A stretch of 64,000 bases of DNA from Acinetobacter nosocomialis NIPH 2119 (GCF_000368085.1 NZ_KB849239.1:1388184-1452183), one strand, 5' to 3'. Counted from the stretch's first letter, positions 17,591 to 27,213 are shown. Numbers and translations are program-made. Notes: generated by a model not told the origin, from the sequence alone.

Positions 17591-18823
17591 TTATAGATTG
17601 ATAGTAATAGATTTAATAAATTTATCTCTATATGAACCCAGAATAACTTGTTCTAGTCTATTCATTCTATTACGCATATCTTGAAAGTGAACCACATTGT
17701 TAGATTCTAATATTTTCTCTTTCTCGTCTGCCTTTCTAATAAATAGTGGTTTATCACTTAAATTATCTTCAAAAAATTTAAATGTTCTCCGTAAATCTTG
17801 AAAAGTAAAAGAGATATTACACTGCCCTTCTATTTTTTTTCGGAATTTTGAAATATTAACAATATGGCCAGTTTTAGACTTCACAGATGGGAACACCCAT
17901 TCTTCATTAATTTTCATTTTACGGTTTTTCATTAGATGCCAAAGAAAATCACCCATATAAAGTTTATAGCACTCATTATTATAAGTATTTATAAAAGAAA
18001 GACTTCCTTCATCTAAGTCTAGATCTTCCCAACGTAAGCATTCACATTCATTTCTAAAAAGCCCTGTTAAAACAAGTGTTAATAAAAAGTCCTTATTTGT
18101 TTCATTTTCTTGGCCCCGACCCTCATATTCAATAATTGCGTGTACCCATTTTTCTAAATTTTCTCTATGAATATAGTTACTTCGACTTGAAACTGCTCGC
18201 CAACGTTGTTTTGAATTTAAAAAATTAACTGGGTTCATCGCAGATATGATGAGCTCTTTACTTCTGTCTTGATAATACTTAACCGAAAAACGATAAATAG
18301 CTCGAAGTACTCGCATAGATAAGTTCGCTTTGGCATAACTAATTTTAGATAATTGAATATACTTATCTTCAACCATCTGTTCAGTAATATCAGTAAGTTT
18401 AAGCTCCCTCCAATCCATTAAGTATTTTTCTATGACATCTCTATAATCAACTAGTGTTCTGTCTTTTAGTTTGTGTTGATTGATATATGTTTGAAAAGCT
18501 TCATCGAGACTAGGCTGGTTAATTTTCTTATCTAAATTATTTTTTAATATTTTATTATTTTTGCTAATTAAATAATTGTTTTCAGTTAAATCTTTTAACT
18601 TCTGCTGAGCAAGTATACGAGCTTCTTCAAGAGTAATTTTTTCGTAATCTCCTAATTTACAACGTATTGCTCTACCTTTTACTTTCTTTTCTACAATATA
18701 GGTTTTATATGAATTATTTACACGAATAGCAAAACCAATAATCTCACTGTCTCTATAAATTGCTGGAATGAGTTTAAGTTGATCGATAAATGACTTAGTT
18801 AGCTTTACTCGTGAAGTGCTCAT
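17591..18823 (-). CDS. divergent tyrosine recombinase / phage-type integrase
   Basis: The 410-residue protein has an N-terminal DUF4102-like arm-binding domain (residues about 1-95, containing GFAIRV and KLGDYEKITLEEAR). A SAM-like core-binding domain spans about 105-200 and a catalytic domain about 215-400. The catalytic domain is unusual. In the TG-LFRNE box the position of the first Arg is F256, with Arg at 257. The HxxR box reads QDLR (342-345), so His is replaced by Gln. The best tyrosine candidate is Y398. It may be inactive or use shifted residues. It lies 160 bases from a tRNA gene, as integrases of islands often do, but no cargo or second attachment site is visible. Codons are very AT-rich. 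Confidence 0.75.
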   Translation of the reverse strand: MSTSRVKLTKSFIDQLKLIPAIYRDSEIIGFAIRVNNSYKTYIVEKKVKGRAIRCKLGDYEKITLEEARILAQQKLKDLTENNYLISKNNKILKNNLDKKINQPSLDEAFQTYINQHKLKDRTLVDYRDVIEKYLMDWRELKLTDITEQMVEDKYIQLSKISYAKANLSMRVLRAIYRFSVKYYQDRSKELIISAMNPVNFLNSKQRWRAVSSRSNYIHRENLEKWVHAIIEYEGRGQENETNKDFLLTLVLTGLFRNECECLRWEDLDLDEGSLSFINTYNNECYKLYMGDFLWHLMKNRKMKINEEWVFPSVKSKTGHIVNISKFRKKIEGQCNISFTFQDLRRTFKFFEDNLSDKPLFIRKADEKEKILESNNVVHFQDMRNRMNRLEQVILGSYRDKFIKSITINL

Positions 18824-18983
18824 AAGCTAGAATCCCTAGCGCTTGTGATAATTAACAATATAGCAAAATATTTTTCAGGTCTACTGCACACCTACTTTTG
18901 AAAAATACTTGTGTTTAATAAAAAAATTGATTAGTATTGCAGGCACTGAAAAGCCTTGAGATTAAAAGCTTTTCTTATTTATA

Positions 18984-19060
<77 letters not shown>

Positions 19061-19066
19061 AATACA

Positions 19067-19095
19067 AACCCCAAAAACTATAAGTTTTTGGGGTT
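19067..19095 (+). terminator. terminator after tRNA
   Basis: AACCCCAAAAACT and AGTTTTTGGGGTT form a perfect 13-bp stem with a 3-base loop, followed by CTTTA. It starts seven bases after the CCA end. Confidence 0.85.
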
Positions 19096-19248
19096 CTTTA
19101 ATTTTAGACATACAGTCGAATATCACTACATTATTCAAAAATTGTTCGATTAAACTTAAAAAAATCTTTTTCCTATTTCCATATTTTTAAACGTTCCTTT
19201 TAATATTTTGATTATTATTAATTATTAACTTAATTATTTGATCTATTT

Positions 19249-20112
19249 TTAGGCTAAATTTTGTTGAGGCATTGATTTCGAGTTTTCCATTTGAACATCC
19301 CAAAACTTTTTCCATAAATCACAGTATTCGAGACATAAGTTTTCTAAACGAATATAGTCTTCTTCTGTACAAGCTTGCATCAAAATAAACCAAAGGTCTT
19401 CTTCATGGTCATCATCTGCTGCCTCAGCAGTTTTGTCTTCAGAGACGCCATGAACATGGTAATATCCACCACCCTCAACCTCTATACCAACAGCACTTGT
19501 TGCGCTACGTAAAGGTGGACTATATAAAATGACTTCTTCTTCAGCTACTGCCAATAAAGCTGAAACAGCTTTATAGTCGTAATAAGAGTTTTCTAAAAAT
19601 TCTCTCACTTGATGTGCAATGCTGGTCGGTTTATAACTTCGGCGCTCTTCCTCTGTTACGCCAAAATCATTAAGCACATCTTCGAATAATGGGTAATGGG
19701 CATATTCAGGGTTTCCCTGATAGTAACCATCTCGATCGGCTCCAGGACGGAATCCAAACTCATCAAATATATTCAGGCTTAAAAGAAAACGCGGGAACAT
19801 CTTTGCACCGGCATGCAATCTCGGCTCTAACTGCTTAGTTTGATACTGAGCCATTAATAAAGCATCTGTAAATGTTTGTACGATTGCATGACGATACTCT
19901 AAATGAATACGCTTTAAATTTTCTTTATTAATTTCTCCGTTATTTAAAGTTTCAATTGCAGGATGATGAGATACTGGATGCTGCGCAATCTTCGCTCTTA
20001 ATTGAGTTAAAAAGTTAAGATTTTTATCCCAAAGTTCAGCTGAAATGCTTTGTTTCATCCCTGCGAGTGCCTTTTTCCTAGGATTATTAAAGTTCTCAAA
20101 TTTTTTAGGCAT
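19249..20112 (-). CDS. heme-oxygenase-like iron-containing oxidase candidate
   Basis: The 287-residue, all-helical acidic protein looks like the heme-oxygenase-like diiron oxidase or TenA/PqqC group. Candidate metal ligands are the Glu in HLEYRHAIVQTF (about residue 72), the Glu cluster in AVAEEEVILY, and the His/Asp group in YYHVHGVSED and ADDDHEEDLW near residues 218-240. That order matches the family pattern of Glu, Glu, His, Asp and His. Members include fatty acid decarboxylases and N-oxygenases, so the substrate is open. It is divergent from a TetR gene, 277 bases away, which probably controls it. I rate the fold likely and the exact chemistry unknown. Confidence 0.6.
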   Translation of the reverse strand: MPKKFENFNNPRKKALAGMKQSISAELWDKNLNFLTQLRAKIAQHPVSHHPAIETLNNGEINKENLKRIHLEYRHAIVQTFTDALLMAQYQTKQLEPRLHAGAKMFPRFLLSLNIFDEFGFRPGADRDGYYQGNPEYAHYPLFEDVLNDFGVTEEERRSYKPTSIAHQVREFLENSYYDYKAVSALLAVAEEEVILYSPPLRSATSAVGIEVEGGGYYHVHGVSEDKTAEAADDDHEEDLWFILMQACTEEDYIRLENLCLEYCDLWKKFWDVQMENSKSMPQQNLA

Positions 20113-20389
20113 AATCCACTCTCGTTAAACTTATTAAAGTTTTTTGGTTTTCCACATTTTATTTTAAAAACAAAGAGTTATACCAAAAATAAAACTCCTT
20201 TTATCAAAAATCCATATTAGAATTAAAATCATACGAAATCAAATAGAATATTTAAAAAAAGTTAAAAATAATGTCTATTATTTTTATAATATTAACTTGA
20301 ATCAAATTATGTTTTTGATTATGATCAAATTGATTAAAAATTTAAAATCTATGTAAAGTAATAATTAGTTTTAACTAAATGGAATAGTA

Positions 20390-20950
20390 ATGTCAAAAAA
20401 AGAAGATATTATAAATACTGCTTTGGATCTTTTTAACCAAATTGGTTATAACGCTACAGGCGTAGATAAAATTATTGCTGAGTCGAATGTAGCCAAGATG
20501 ACTTTCTATAAATACTTTCCCTCTAAAGAAAGTTTAATTATGGAGTGTCTGCATCATCGAAATATTAATATACAAAATTCAATTTATGAAAAATTAAATT
20601 TACATCCAGATGCTGAGCCGCTTGAAAGAATACATCTTATTTTTAACTGGTATATTGACTGGATTAATAGCGAAAACTTTAACGGTTGCTTGTTTAAGAA
20701 GGCATTTATTGAAGTATCTAAACAATACACTTCAATTCGTGAACCATTTCAAGAATATACAAATTGGCTTATCAATTTACTCAATAGTTTATTAGTAGAG
20801 TTAGATATTAAAGACCCTACTCCACTTACTCATATCATCATCTCGATTATTGATGGGATTATTATTGATGGAACCATTGATAAAGAATTGATTGATCCTG
20901 TAAAAAAATGGAGATATATCGAGTATTTAATTAAAACTGAGAATTCATAG
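20390..20950 (+). CDS. TetR-family transcriptional regulator
   Basis: This 186-residue regulator has the TetR helix-turn-helix at residues about 5-50 (ALDLFNQIGYNATGVDKI, then NVAKMTFYKYFPSKESL). A variable ligand-binding helical domain follows. The C-terminal region resembles the YbiH/AcnR-type group only loosely. It faces the oxidase-like gene across an AT-rich spacer and is likely its regulator. The ligand is unknown. Downstream, 208 AT-rich bases without a clear terminator precede the acyltransferase gene, so read-through is possible. Confidence 0.88.
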   Translation: MSKKEDIINTALDLFNQIGYNATGVDKIIAESNVAKMTFYKYFPSKESLIMECLHHRNINIQNSIYEKLNLHPDAEPLERIHLIFNWYIDWINSENFNGCLFKKAFIEVSKQYTSIREPFQEYTNWLINLLNSLLVELDIKDPTPLTHIIISIIDGIIIDGTIDKELIDPVKKWRYIEYLIKTENS

Positions 20951-21158
20951 TATTTTTAATCTATAAAAAATTACTTTAAACTGATTTATTATATATTTTT
21001 CTATTACGGATTTAAAATATAATATTAATAAATATAAATTTTATTAAATATTTCAATTTAAAAATTAAAATAAATAAAATTTAACATGTTGATAATTTTC
21101 TACCCTTTTAGACCAACTCATATTAGAATTCCGCAACCTTTTTGTCTCCCACGTCTCT

Positions 21159-21704
21159 ATGAAAAAGTTTTTAGGCAATTCTATCTTCAAAGCAGTTGGT
21201 TGGACCTATGATGTAGATCCTACAATTCTTGAGAAAAAACAAGTTATTATTGGGTTCGAGCATACTTCTAACCTAGATGCGATCTTATCAATCGCTATGT
21301 TTCAAATATTAGATTTAAAAATTCATACACTAATTAAAAAAGAGCTTTTTAAAGGTCCAATGAAACCTATACTTGAAAGACTAGGCGGTATTCCGGTAGA
21401 CCGTAAAGCAAGTAAAGATATTGTTTCTCAAATGGTCGAGAAATTTCAAAGTAATGATTCATTCAACCTAGTGATTGCTCCTGAAGCAACTCGTGCAAAA
21501 GATGGATCTGAGCGTAAACCTATTCGTACAGGTTTCTGGCATATTGCAAAAGCTGCGAATGTTCCAATTGTACTGATGTATGCAAATGCAAGAACAAAGA
21601 AAGGTGGCATTTTAGGTAAAATTTACCCTTCAGATTTGCAAAAAGATCTTGAAACAATTAAAGAACTTTATGCGCAATATGATATTGATGTGAAGATTAA
21701 CTAA
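21159..21704 (+). CDS. PlsC-like 1-acylglycerol-3-phosphate acyltransferase family protein
   Basis: This 181-residue protein has the acyltransferase motif I HTSNLD (HX4D, about residue 35). Motif II is around IKKELFKGPMKPILERLGG, and a variant of motif III reads APEATR in place of EGTR. It ends at about motif IV (VPIVLMY). It has no strong membrane segment, which suggests peripheral membrane binding. It is shorter than PlsC (about 240) and closer to the stand-alone group of short acyltransferases. It probably acylates a lysophospholipid or similar acceptor. No lipid gene is adjacent. Confidence 0.8.
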   Translation: MKKFLGNSIFKAVGWTYDVDPTILEKKQVIIGFEHTSNLDAILSIAMFQILDLKIHTLIKKELFKGPMKPILERLGGIPVDRKASKDIVSQMVEKFQSNDSFNLVIAPEATRAKDGSERKPIRTGFWHIAKAANVPIVLMYANARTKKGGILGKIYPSDLQKDLETIKELYAQYDIDVKIN

Positions 21705-21866
21705 TTTGTTCTGTAAGCGCTTTTAAGACTAATTTTTTACTTAAATTTAGGCCTTCTAAGCGTTGCTAATTGGTTAACAAAACATAGGACAACAGTTTTC
21801 AAGAAAACCATGCCTATGATAATATTCTGTCACTTTTGCATTTTTTAATTTTTGGAGTTCACTTCC

Positions 21867-22616
21867 ATGGCGGGTCATTCTAAATGGGCCAATATTAAGC
21901 ATCGTAAAGCTAAACAAGATGCAAGTCGCGGTAAAGTTTTTACTAAATATATTCGTGAAATTGTGACTGCTGCCAGACTTGGTGGTGGAGATGCTGCTAG
22001 CAACCCTCGCCTTCGTGCTGTTGTCGAAAAAGCACTTTCAGTCAACATGACACGTGACACCATTAACCGTGCAATCCAACGCGGTGTGGGTGGTGAAGAC
22101 AATGACGATTTAAAAGAAGTAACTTACGAAGGTTATGGCGTTGGTGGTGTTGCTGTCCTTATTGAAACAATGACAGATAACCTCAACCGTACAGTTCCAG
22201 ATGTACGTCACTGTTTCAGTAAAACAAATGGTAACTTAGGAACTGCGGGTTCTGTATCTTATCTATTTACTAAACGTGGTGAAATTACTTTTGAAGATGT
22301 TTCTTTAGAAGACAAAATCATGGAAGTAGCTTTAGAAGCAGGTGCAGAAGATATTGAAGTTTCAGAAGATGAAATTTTAGTAATTACTTCACCAGAGACT
22401 TTTGGTGAAGTTCAAGATGCTCTTGCTGCCGCAGGTTTAAAATCTGATAATGCAGAAGTTGTGATGAGTCCATCAACAAAAGCTGAGATTACAGATATTG
22501 ACCAAGCAAAACAAATTCTTAAAATGATTGATATGTTTGAAGATCTTGATGATGTACAAAACGTTTATACAAACGTTGAATTCTCGGAAGAAGTTTTAGC
22601 TCAATTAGATGCTTAA
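21867..22616 (+). CDS. YebC/PmpR family transcriptional or translational regulator
   Basis: This cytosolic protein of 249 residues belongs to the YebC/TACO1 family. Its members act as DNA-binding regulators (PmpR in Pseudomonas) and, in other bacteria, help ribosomes through difficult stretches. The start [18 protein letters not shown] is diagnostic, as are [15 protein letters not shown] and [15 protein letters not shown] chose the ATG at 21867 with GGAG nine bases upstream over the TTG at 21852. In many proteobacteria yebC lies upstream of ruvC; here it is 21 kb away. A strong terminator follows. Confidence 0.95.
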   Translation: MAGHSKWANIKHRKAKQDASRGKVFTKYIREIVTAARLGGGDAASNPRLRAVVEKALSVNMTRDTINRAIQRGVGGEDNDDLKEVTYEGYGVGGVAVLIETMTDNLNRTVPDVRHCFSKTNGNLGTAGSVSYLFTKRGEITFEDVSLEDKIMEVALEAGAEDIEVSEDEILVITSPETFGEVQDALAAAGLKSDNAEVVMSPSTKAEITDIDQAKQILKMIDMFEDLDDVQNVYTNVEFSEEVLAQLDA

Positions 22617-22632
22617 ACCAAACATTGAAATT

Positions 22633-22660
22633 AAAAACGCACCAATTGGTGCGTTTTTTT
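22633..22660. terminator. bidirectional terminator between yebC-like and Lrp-like genes
   Basis: AAAAACGCACC and GGTGCGTTTTT form an 11-bp stem with an AATT centre, plus extra T. It lies between convergent genes and overlaps the stop of the Lrp-like gene by a couple of bases. Confidence 0.92.
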
Positions 22661-23129
22661 ATAATTTATTTAATAAGTTATAACAGTTAAATACATTGTA
22701 CTCTTTGATGACAAAGCTCGAATGTAGAGCGACTACATTGTCAATTTTACCAATACGTCTTAATAAAATTTCGCTATAGTCATCCATATTGCGCGCCACT
22801 AATTCAAGAATGAAGTCAGCACTTTGACCCGTAACTAAAAATGCATTTGTAACTTCAGGAATGGCTTCAATTTCAGAAAGAAATTTATCGAAGGTTTCAC
22901 TATCATGTTTACTTAAAGAGACTTGTAGCAAAATATGCAAAGTAAACCCTAGTTTGCTAAAGTTAATTTCTCTTTTAAGCTGCCCCATGATATTAGCTTC
23001 AATCAAATGCTTAATACGGCGATGGACAGAGCTAACTGAAAGATTAATCCGTTCTGAGAGCTCATTCAAATTCAGGTCTTCATGAGACAAAATTTCCAGA
23101 ATTTGTTTATCAAAACGGTCAAGCTCCAT
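22659..23129 (-). CDS. Lrp/AsnC-family regulator
   Basis: This 156-residue leucine-responsive-type regulator has an N-terminal helix-turn-helix (LNELSERINLSVSSVHRRIK, about residues 20-40). A C-terminal RAM/ACT-like ligand domain contains VTNAFLVTGQSADFIL. Such proteins sense amino acids and form octamers. I start at the ATG at 23129, with GGAG six bases upstream; the earlier in-frame codon at 23141 is TTG and overlaps that site. It is divergent from the DcaP-like porin gene. Regulation of the porin or the nearby glutamate transporter is possible but not shown. Confidence 0.9.
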   Translation of the reverse strand: MELDRFDKQILEILSHEDLNLNELSERINLSVSSVHRRIKHLIEANIMGQLKREINFSKLGFTLHILLQVSLSKHDSETFDKFLSEIEAIPEVTNAFLVTGQSADFILELVARNMDDYSEILLRRIGKIDNVVALHSSFVIKEYNVFNCYNLLNKL

Positions 23130-23281
23130 CCTTTTCTCCAAATAGCATTTTATATAACTTAACAGTATATCCTAAAGCCAAGCCCACTTTAAAAATCAAA
23201 CCCGATTAAAAGTAGGAATAAGCTTTACTTTAATATCTTGAATCAAGTCTGTGCCTGTTAACTGTGCAGTAGCATGGCATT

Positions 23282-23308
23282 TATAGCGCATTTGAAATCG
23301 CTATAGCG
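23282..23308. promoter_or_regulatory. palindrome cluster, candidate operator
   Basis: TATAGCG at 23282-23288 is followed after 10 bases by the perfect palindrome CGCTATAGCG at 23299-23308. The half-site therefore occurs three times. It lies about 110-135 bases upstream of the sigma-54-like element, a usual distance for an activator site. Confidence 0.45.
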
Positions 23309-23415
23309 TTATATTTTTTCAATGTTTCACTTAGCACATCAGCAAAAGTATATCTTATTTCAAAAATCTCAAGCTTTATTTAATAAAATCAATAGTTTTA
23401 AAATTTTTTAAAAAG

Positions 23416-23433
23416 TTGGCACTGTTTTTGTTA
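23416..23433 (+). promoter_or_regulatory. candidate sigma-54 promoter of porin gene
   Basis: The bases read TTGGCACTGTTTTTGTTA, matching the -24/-12 consensus (TTGGCAC, five bases, TTGC) except that the -12 C is T. The start codon at 23474 follows about 40 bases later. Confidence 0.4.
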
Positions 23434-23473
23434 TGCACATACGGGAAAACTTTATCCGATGTGGGGAATGCTT

Positions 23474-24790
23474 GTGAAAAATATCAAAACTTTAGTTCTA
23501 GCAATGACTACTATTAGCCTAACAGGTGTAGTTATGCCAGCCCATGCAGCTACTGACTCAGAAGTAGATGCTTTACGCAAAGAGGTTGGTGAGTTAAAAC
23601 AACTTGTGCAGCAATTATCAAATCAGCAAAAAACAGCATCAGCAGTAAATACTCCAACAGTTTCACAAACGACAACCGTAGCTAGCTCACCAGCTCCTCA
23701 GAGCAAACTAGGTTGGATGCAAATGCCTGATGGACAAACTCAAGTTAAGCTTTATGGAAATGTACGAGTAGATGCCACTTATGACTTTAAAGGTTCAAAT
23801 GGAAGTATTTCAAATGCTGCCAACTATCCTTTAAACAAAGATGATCCAAGACAGGACTCGCTAAATGTATCTGCTGCAACTACACGTATTGGTTTAGATA
23901 TCACCCGACCTACGCAATATGGCGATTTAACCGGAAAAATTGAAGCCGACTTTATGGGCGGTAATGGCGACAATGGTAGTGGAACTTTCCGGGTACGCCA
24001 TGCCTATATGTCTTTAGGTAAATGGTTAGCAGGTCAAACCACTTCACCCTTTGTAAATACGGACACATCCCCAGAAACATTAGACTTTACTGGCGCAGTC
24101 GGTACAGGAACAACACGTACAGTACAAGTTCGTTATACACAGCCTATTGATGCACAACAAAAAATATTATTTGCTTTAGAAGGTGGTGATGTTGAAAAAG
24201 TAGGAAATGTGGCGGGTGGAAGCCGCTTCCCCGCTCTAACCACTCGATATGATTTTAAAACTGCCGATAATAAAGGCTTATTACAACTTCATGGACTTGT
24301 TCATGAAAACCGAGTAGCACCTAAAGATAGTTTATCTGAAGAAAAATTTGGTTGGGGTGTCGGCATAGGCGGAAAATATGATATTACCCCTCAAGATAGC
24401 GTAGTTGCCAACTATTATCATGTTAAAGGTGATGGACGCTATTTGTCTTATAGCAACTCTGCCTATGCATATGACACGGCGGCTCAAGACATCCAATTAG
24501 GTGAATTTGATAGCGCAGTGATCGGCTATCAACGTAAATGGAATCCAATATTACGCTCTACTTTCGCAATTGGCGGAGTCCAATATAAAGATGACAACAC
24601 ATACGCAAATAGTAATTTGAATAATACCAGTTATAACAAGGAAATTTATAATGCACTGGTAAACCTAATCTGGAACCCTGTTAAGAATATTGACTTAGGT
24701 GCAGAATATACTTATGGCCAGCGCAAAACATTTGCAGATGATAAAGGCGATTACTCACGCATAAATTTATTAGCAAAATATAATTTCTAA
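23474..24790 (+). CDS. DcaP-like trimeric outer membrane porin
   Basis: This outer membrane channel resembles DcaP of Acinetobacter, which takes up dicarboxylic acids and similar anions. After a signal peptide ending in AHA comes a coiled coil of about residues 25-55 (DALRKEVGELKQLVQQLS), which trimerises in the periplasm. A Ser/Thr/Pro-rich linker follows, then a 16-strand-type beta barrel from LYGNVRVDATYDF to the terminal Phe of LLAKYNF. The start is uncertain: GTG at 23474 has GGGGA six bases upstream, while ATGs at 23459 and 23468 have none. The length is about 438 residues. It lies next to the glutamate/aspartate transporter operon. Confidence 0.88.
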   Translation: MKNIKTLVLAMTTISLTGVVMPAHAATDSEVDALRKEVGELKQLVQQLSNQQKTASAVNTPTVSQTTTVASSPAPQSKLGWMQMPDGQTQVKLYGNVRVDATYDFKGSNGSISNAANYPLNKDDPRQDSLNVSAATTRIGLDITRPTQYGDLTGKIEADFMGGNGDNGSGTFRVRHAYMSLGKWLAGQTTSPFVNTDTSPETLDFTGAVGTGTTRTVQVRYTQPIDAQQKILFALEGGDVEKVGNVAGGSRFPALTTRYDFKTADNKGLLQLHGLVHENRVAPKDSLSEEKFGWGVGIGGKYDITPQDSVVANYYHVKGDGRYLSYSNSAYAYDTAAQDIQLGEFDSAVIGYQRKWNPILRSTFAIGGVQYKDDNTYANSNLNNTSYNKEIYNALVNLIWNPVKNIDLGAEYTYGQRKTFADDKGDYSRINLLAKYNF

Positions 24791-24802
24791 AAACTTAGAA
24801 AT

Positions 24803-24830
24803 AAAAAAGAGTCTTTATAGGCTCTTTTTT
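24803..24830. terminator. bidirectional terminator between porin and glt operon
   Basis: AAAAAAGAGTC and GGCTCTTTTTT pair around a 6-base loop, with one G-T pair. It lies between the convergent porin gene and gltL-like gene. Confidence 0.85.
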
Positions 24831-24840
24831 ATTGTTGTAT

Positions 24841-25584
24841 TTAATGCATTGCCTGAATTTTCTGCAAGAAAAGTTTAGCACGCTCATGACGAGCTTCTAA
24901 ATTATCAAAAAATTCATTGGTTGGACAATCTTCAAGAATTTTACCTTCATCCATGAAAATTAAACGGTTAGATACGCGTTTAGCAAAGCCCATTTCATGG
25001 GTAACACACATCATGGTCATACCTTCATGAGCAAGTTGCACCATAACTTCAAGCACTTCACCTACCATTTCCGGGTCTAGTGCGGAAGTAGGCTCATCAA
25101 ACAACATACAGACTGGGTCCATCGATAAACCGCGAGCAATTGCAACACGTTGCTGCTGGCCACCAGAGAGTTGTCCTGGAAATTTATCTTTATGAGCAAG
25201 TAACCCAACTCGTTCTAAATACTTAAGCCCCTTTTCACGCGCTTCGGCAACTGAACGTTTTAATACCTTCACTTGAGCAATGGTTAAATTTTCCAAAACA
25301 GTCATGTGCGGAAAAAGTTCAAAATGCTGGAACACCATTCCTACACGAGAACGGAATTTCGCCAGATCAGTTTTTGGATCTTTTAAGGAAACCCCATCAA
25401 CAATAATGTCACCTTGCTGAAATGGTTCTAAAGCATTTACAGTTTTAATGAGCGTTGATTTTCCTGAACCAGATGGCCCACAAACAACAACGACATCACC
25501 TTTTTCAATACTCGTCGTGCAATCTGTTAAAACCTGAAAATCACCATACCATTTAGAGATATGTTGGATGTCTATCATTGGCAT
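24841..25584 (-). CDS. gltL: glutamate/aspartate ABC transporter ATP-binding protein
   Basis: This cytosolic ATPase of a polar amino acid importer has 247 residues. Walker A is GPSGSGKST, the signature is LSGGQQQRVAIARGLS, Walker B is CMLFDEPTSALDPE, and the switch His is in VTHEMGFA. GGAG lies seven bases before the ATG. It is the last gene of the operon gltI-gltJ-gltK-gltL, 13 bases after gltK. The substrate assignment rests on the whole operon and its similarity to GltIJKL; a related acidic or amide amino acid is possible. Confidence 0.92.
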   Translation of the reverse strand: MPMIDIQHISKWYGDFQVLTDCTTSIEKGDVVVVCGPSGSGKSTLIKTVNALEPFQQGDIIVDGVSLKDPKTDLAKFRSRVGMVFQHFELFPHMTVLENLTIAQVKVLKRSVAEAREKGLKYLERVGLLAHKDKFPGQLSGGQQQRVAIARGLSMDPVCMLFDEPTSALDPEMVGEVLEVMVQLAHEGMTMMCVTHEMGFAKRVSNRLIFMDEGKILEDCPTNEFFDNLEARHERAKLFLQKIQAMH

Positions 25585-25597
25585 TTAAAATCTCCAA

Positions 25598-26275
25598 TTA
25601 GCGAATGATGGCAATTTTTTTCTGTAAACGTTTGACTAATTGCGATAGCACAAACGAGCTACAGAAATACACCACAGCGACGATTAAGTAGAATGTTGCT
25701 TTCGTTTCAGGGCCATATGTATTAGCTAATGTATCTGCACGACCTAAGAAGTCTGGTGCACTAATGACATAAACTAATGACACGTCCTGAAACAGAATAA
25801 TAGTTTGAGTGAGTAATACTGGGAGCATATTACGGAAGGCCTGCGGTAACACTACATAACGCATAGATTGCCCATAGGTAAACCCTAAAGCGTAGCCTGC
25901 ATTGACCTGACCTTTTGAAATAGACTGAATACCGGAACGTACAATTTCCGAGAAAAATGCAGCTTCAAAAATAGCAAAGGTTACAACACTCGAAAATAAC
26001 GGCCCCCAATAAGTATCTGATTGAAACTCAAATATTTTTGGTAACAAAAAATAGAAAATAAAGATGACCTGAATTAATGGAATACCACGAAATAGATCTA
26101 CATAGAACTTGGCAAAGTTACTTGCAATGGTGCTGTTAGATAAACGCATCATTGCTAATGGAGTTCCAATCAAAATCCCCCCCATCATCGCAAGTACCGT
26201 TACCGTAAGCGTGAAGATAAAACCTTCTTTTAATGCAGCAATAACATCAGGATTATGTAATAGAGAAAAATCCAT
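25598..26275 (-). CDS. gltK: glutamate/aspartate ABC transporter permease GltK
   Basis: This is an inner membrane permease of 225 residues with about five helices. It shows the His/Glu/Gln/Pro/Ala-type loop EIVRSGIQSISKGQVNAGYALGF, which docks on the ATPase. The FYVDLFRGIPLIQVIF motif is typical of the HisM/GltK group. It begins 2 bases after the gltJ stop codon and pairs with GltJ as a heterodimer. Confidence 0.92.
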   Translation of the reverse strand: MDFSLLHNPDVIAALKEGFIFTLTVTVLAMMGGILIGTPLAMMRLSNSTIASNFAKFYVDLFRGIPLIQVIFIFYFLLPKIFEFQSDTYWGPLFSSVVTFAIFEAAFFSEIVRSGIQSISKGQVNAGYALGFTYGQSMRYVVLPQAFRNMLPVLLTQTIILFQDVSLVYVISAPDFLGRADTLANTYGPETKATFYLIVAVVYFCSSFVLSQLVKRLQKKIAIIR

Positions 26276-26277
26276 AA

Positions 26278-27120
26278 TTATTTTCCTCCCGAACCTAAAC
26301 CTGGTACAGCCATACGTTTTTCAATCCATGCCATCACAAATTTAATTGTGTAGGTAATGATTAAATAAACCGGCGTAGACAGAATAAGAATGATAATGTC
26401 CTGAGAAGTTTCTTCTCGCATGGTTTTGGTATAAGCGAAGAAGTTCAAAACACTTAATGCATATAGAACTGCCGAGTTCTTGAAGACGTTCATTGCTTCT
26501 GAAGTAATGGTTGGCCATACCGTACGGTATGCAACTGGTAAAATCACATAACGATAACTTTGCGCTGTTGTAAAACCCATTGCCGAAGCTGCAAATTTTT
26601 GTCCACGAGAAACCGTGTTAATTCCCGCTCTTACATGCTCAGAAACACGTGCTGCGGTATATAGACCCAAAGCAAAAACACCAATAACAGCAGGATGATG
26701 ATTTAAAATATTTTTCCACCAGCCACCTGCTACGACGTCCCCACTTCCGGCACTTAAACTATCTGGTAAGAACTCTGGGAATACAAAAGCCCAGAAGAAT
26801 AACTGTACAATTAAAGGAATATTACGGAATATTTCGACATAACAGTTGCCGATAAAAGCAAGCGGTTTATTGGGTAAAGTACGAATCACCCCGAGGAGAG
26901 AACCTAATAAAAATGCGATAAGAAAGGCTACAACGGCAGTCCATACCATAGTAAAGACACCAGAACCTAACATTTGTAACCATGTGGGCGCCTCAGAATA
27001 GGCATTGTAGCTAGAGCTACCAATGACTTTACAAACTGATTCTGCCCATGCGGCTTTATCGACACCATATTCATTAGACTCCGCACAGAATATAGTCCAG
27101 TTTAGCGAGCCGACTGACAT
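26278..27120 (-). CDS. gltJ: glutamate/aspartate ABC transporter permease GltJ
   Basis: This is the larger of the two permeases, 280 residues. An N-terminal extension of about 55 residues containing two cysteines (FCAESNEYG, ESVCKVIG) precedes the membrane domain, which is longer than the E. coli form. The EAA loop reads EHVRAGINTVSRGQKFAASA and CYVEIFRNIPLIVQLFFW precedes it. The gene follows gltI by 93 bases. Confidence 0.91.
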   Translation of the reverse strand: MSVGSLNWTIFCAESNEYGVDKAAWAESVCKVIGSSSYNAYSEAPTWLQMLGSGVFTMVWTAVVAFLIAFLLGSLLGVIRTLPNKPLAFIGNCYVEIFRNIPLIVQLFFWAFVFPEFLPDSLSAGSGDVVAGGWWKNILNHHPAVIGVFALGLYTAARVSEHVRAGINTVSRGQKFAASAMGFTTAQSYRYVILPVAYRTVWPTITSEAMNVFKNSAVLYALSVLNFFAYTKTMREETSQDIIILILSTPVYLIITYTIKFVMAWIEKRMAVPGLGSGGK

Positions 27121-27213
27121 GTTTGCCCCTTAAATGAATATCTTAGAAAATAGACCACTTGTGCAAATGAAGTTTTACACTTGCACAAGTAAATTTAGGA
27201 CAAAAGGATCTGG

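Larger units (their letters stand above)
23130..23473. other. regulatory intergenic region upstream of porin
   Basis: These 344 bases hold divergent promoters. They contain a palindrome cluster at 23282-23308 and a sigma-54-like element at 23416-23433, listed separately. No gene is seen. Confidence 0.6.
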
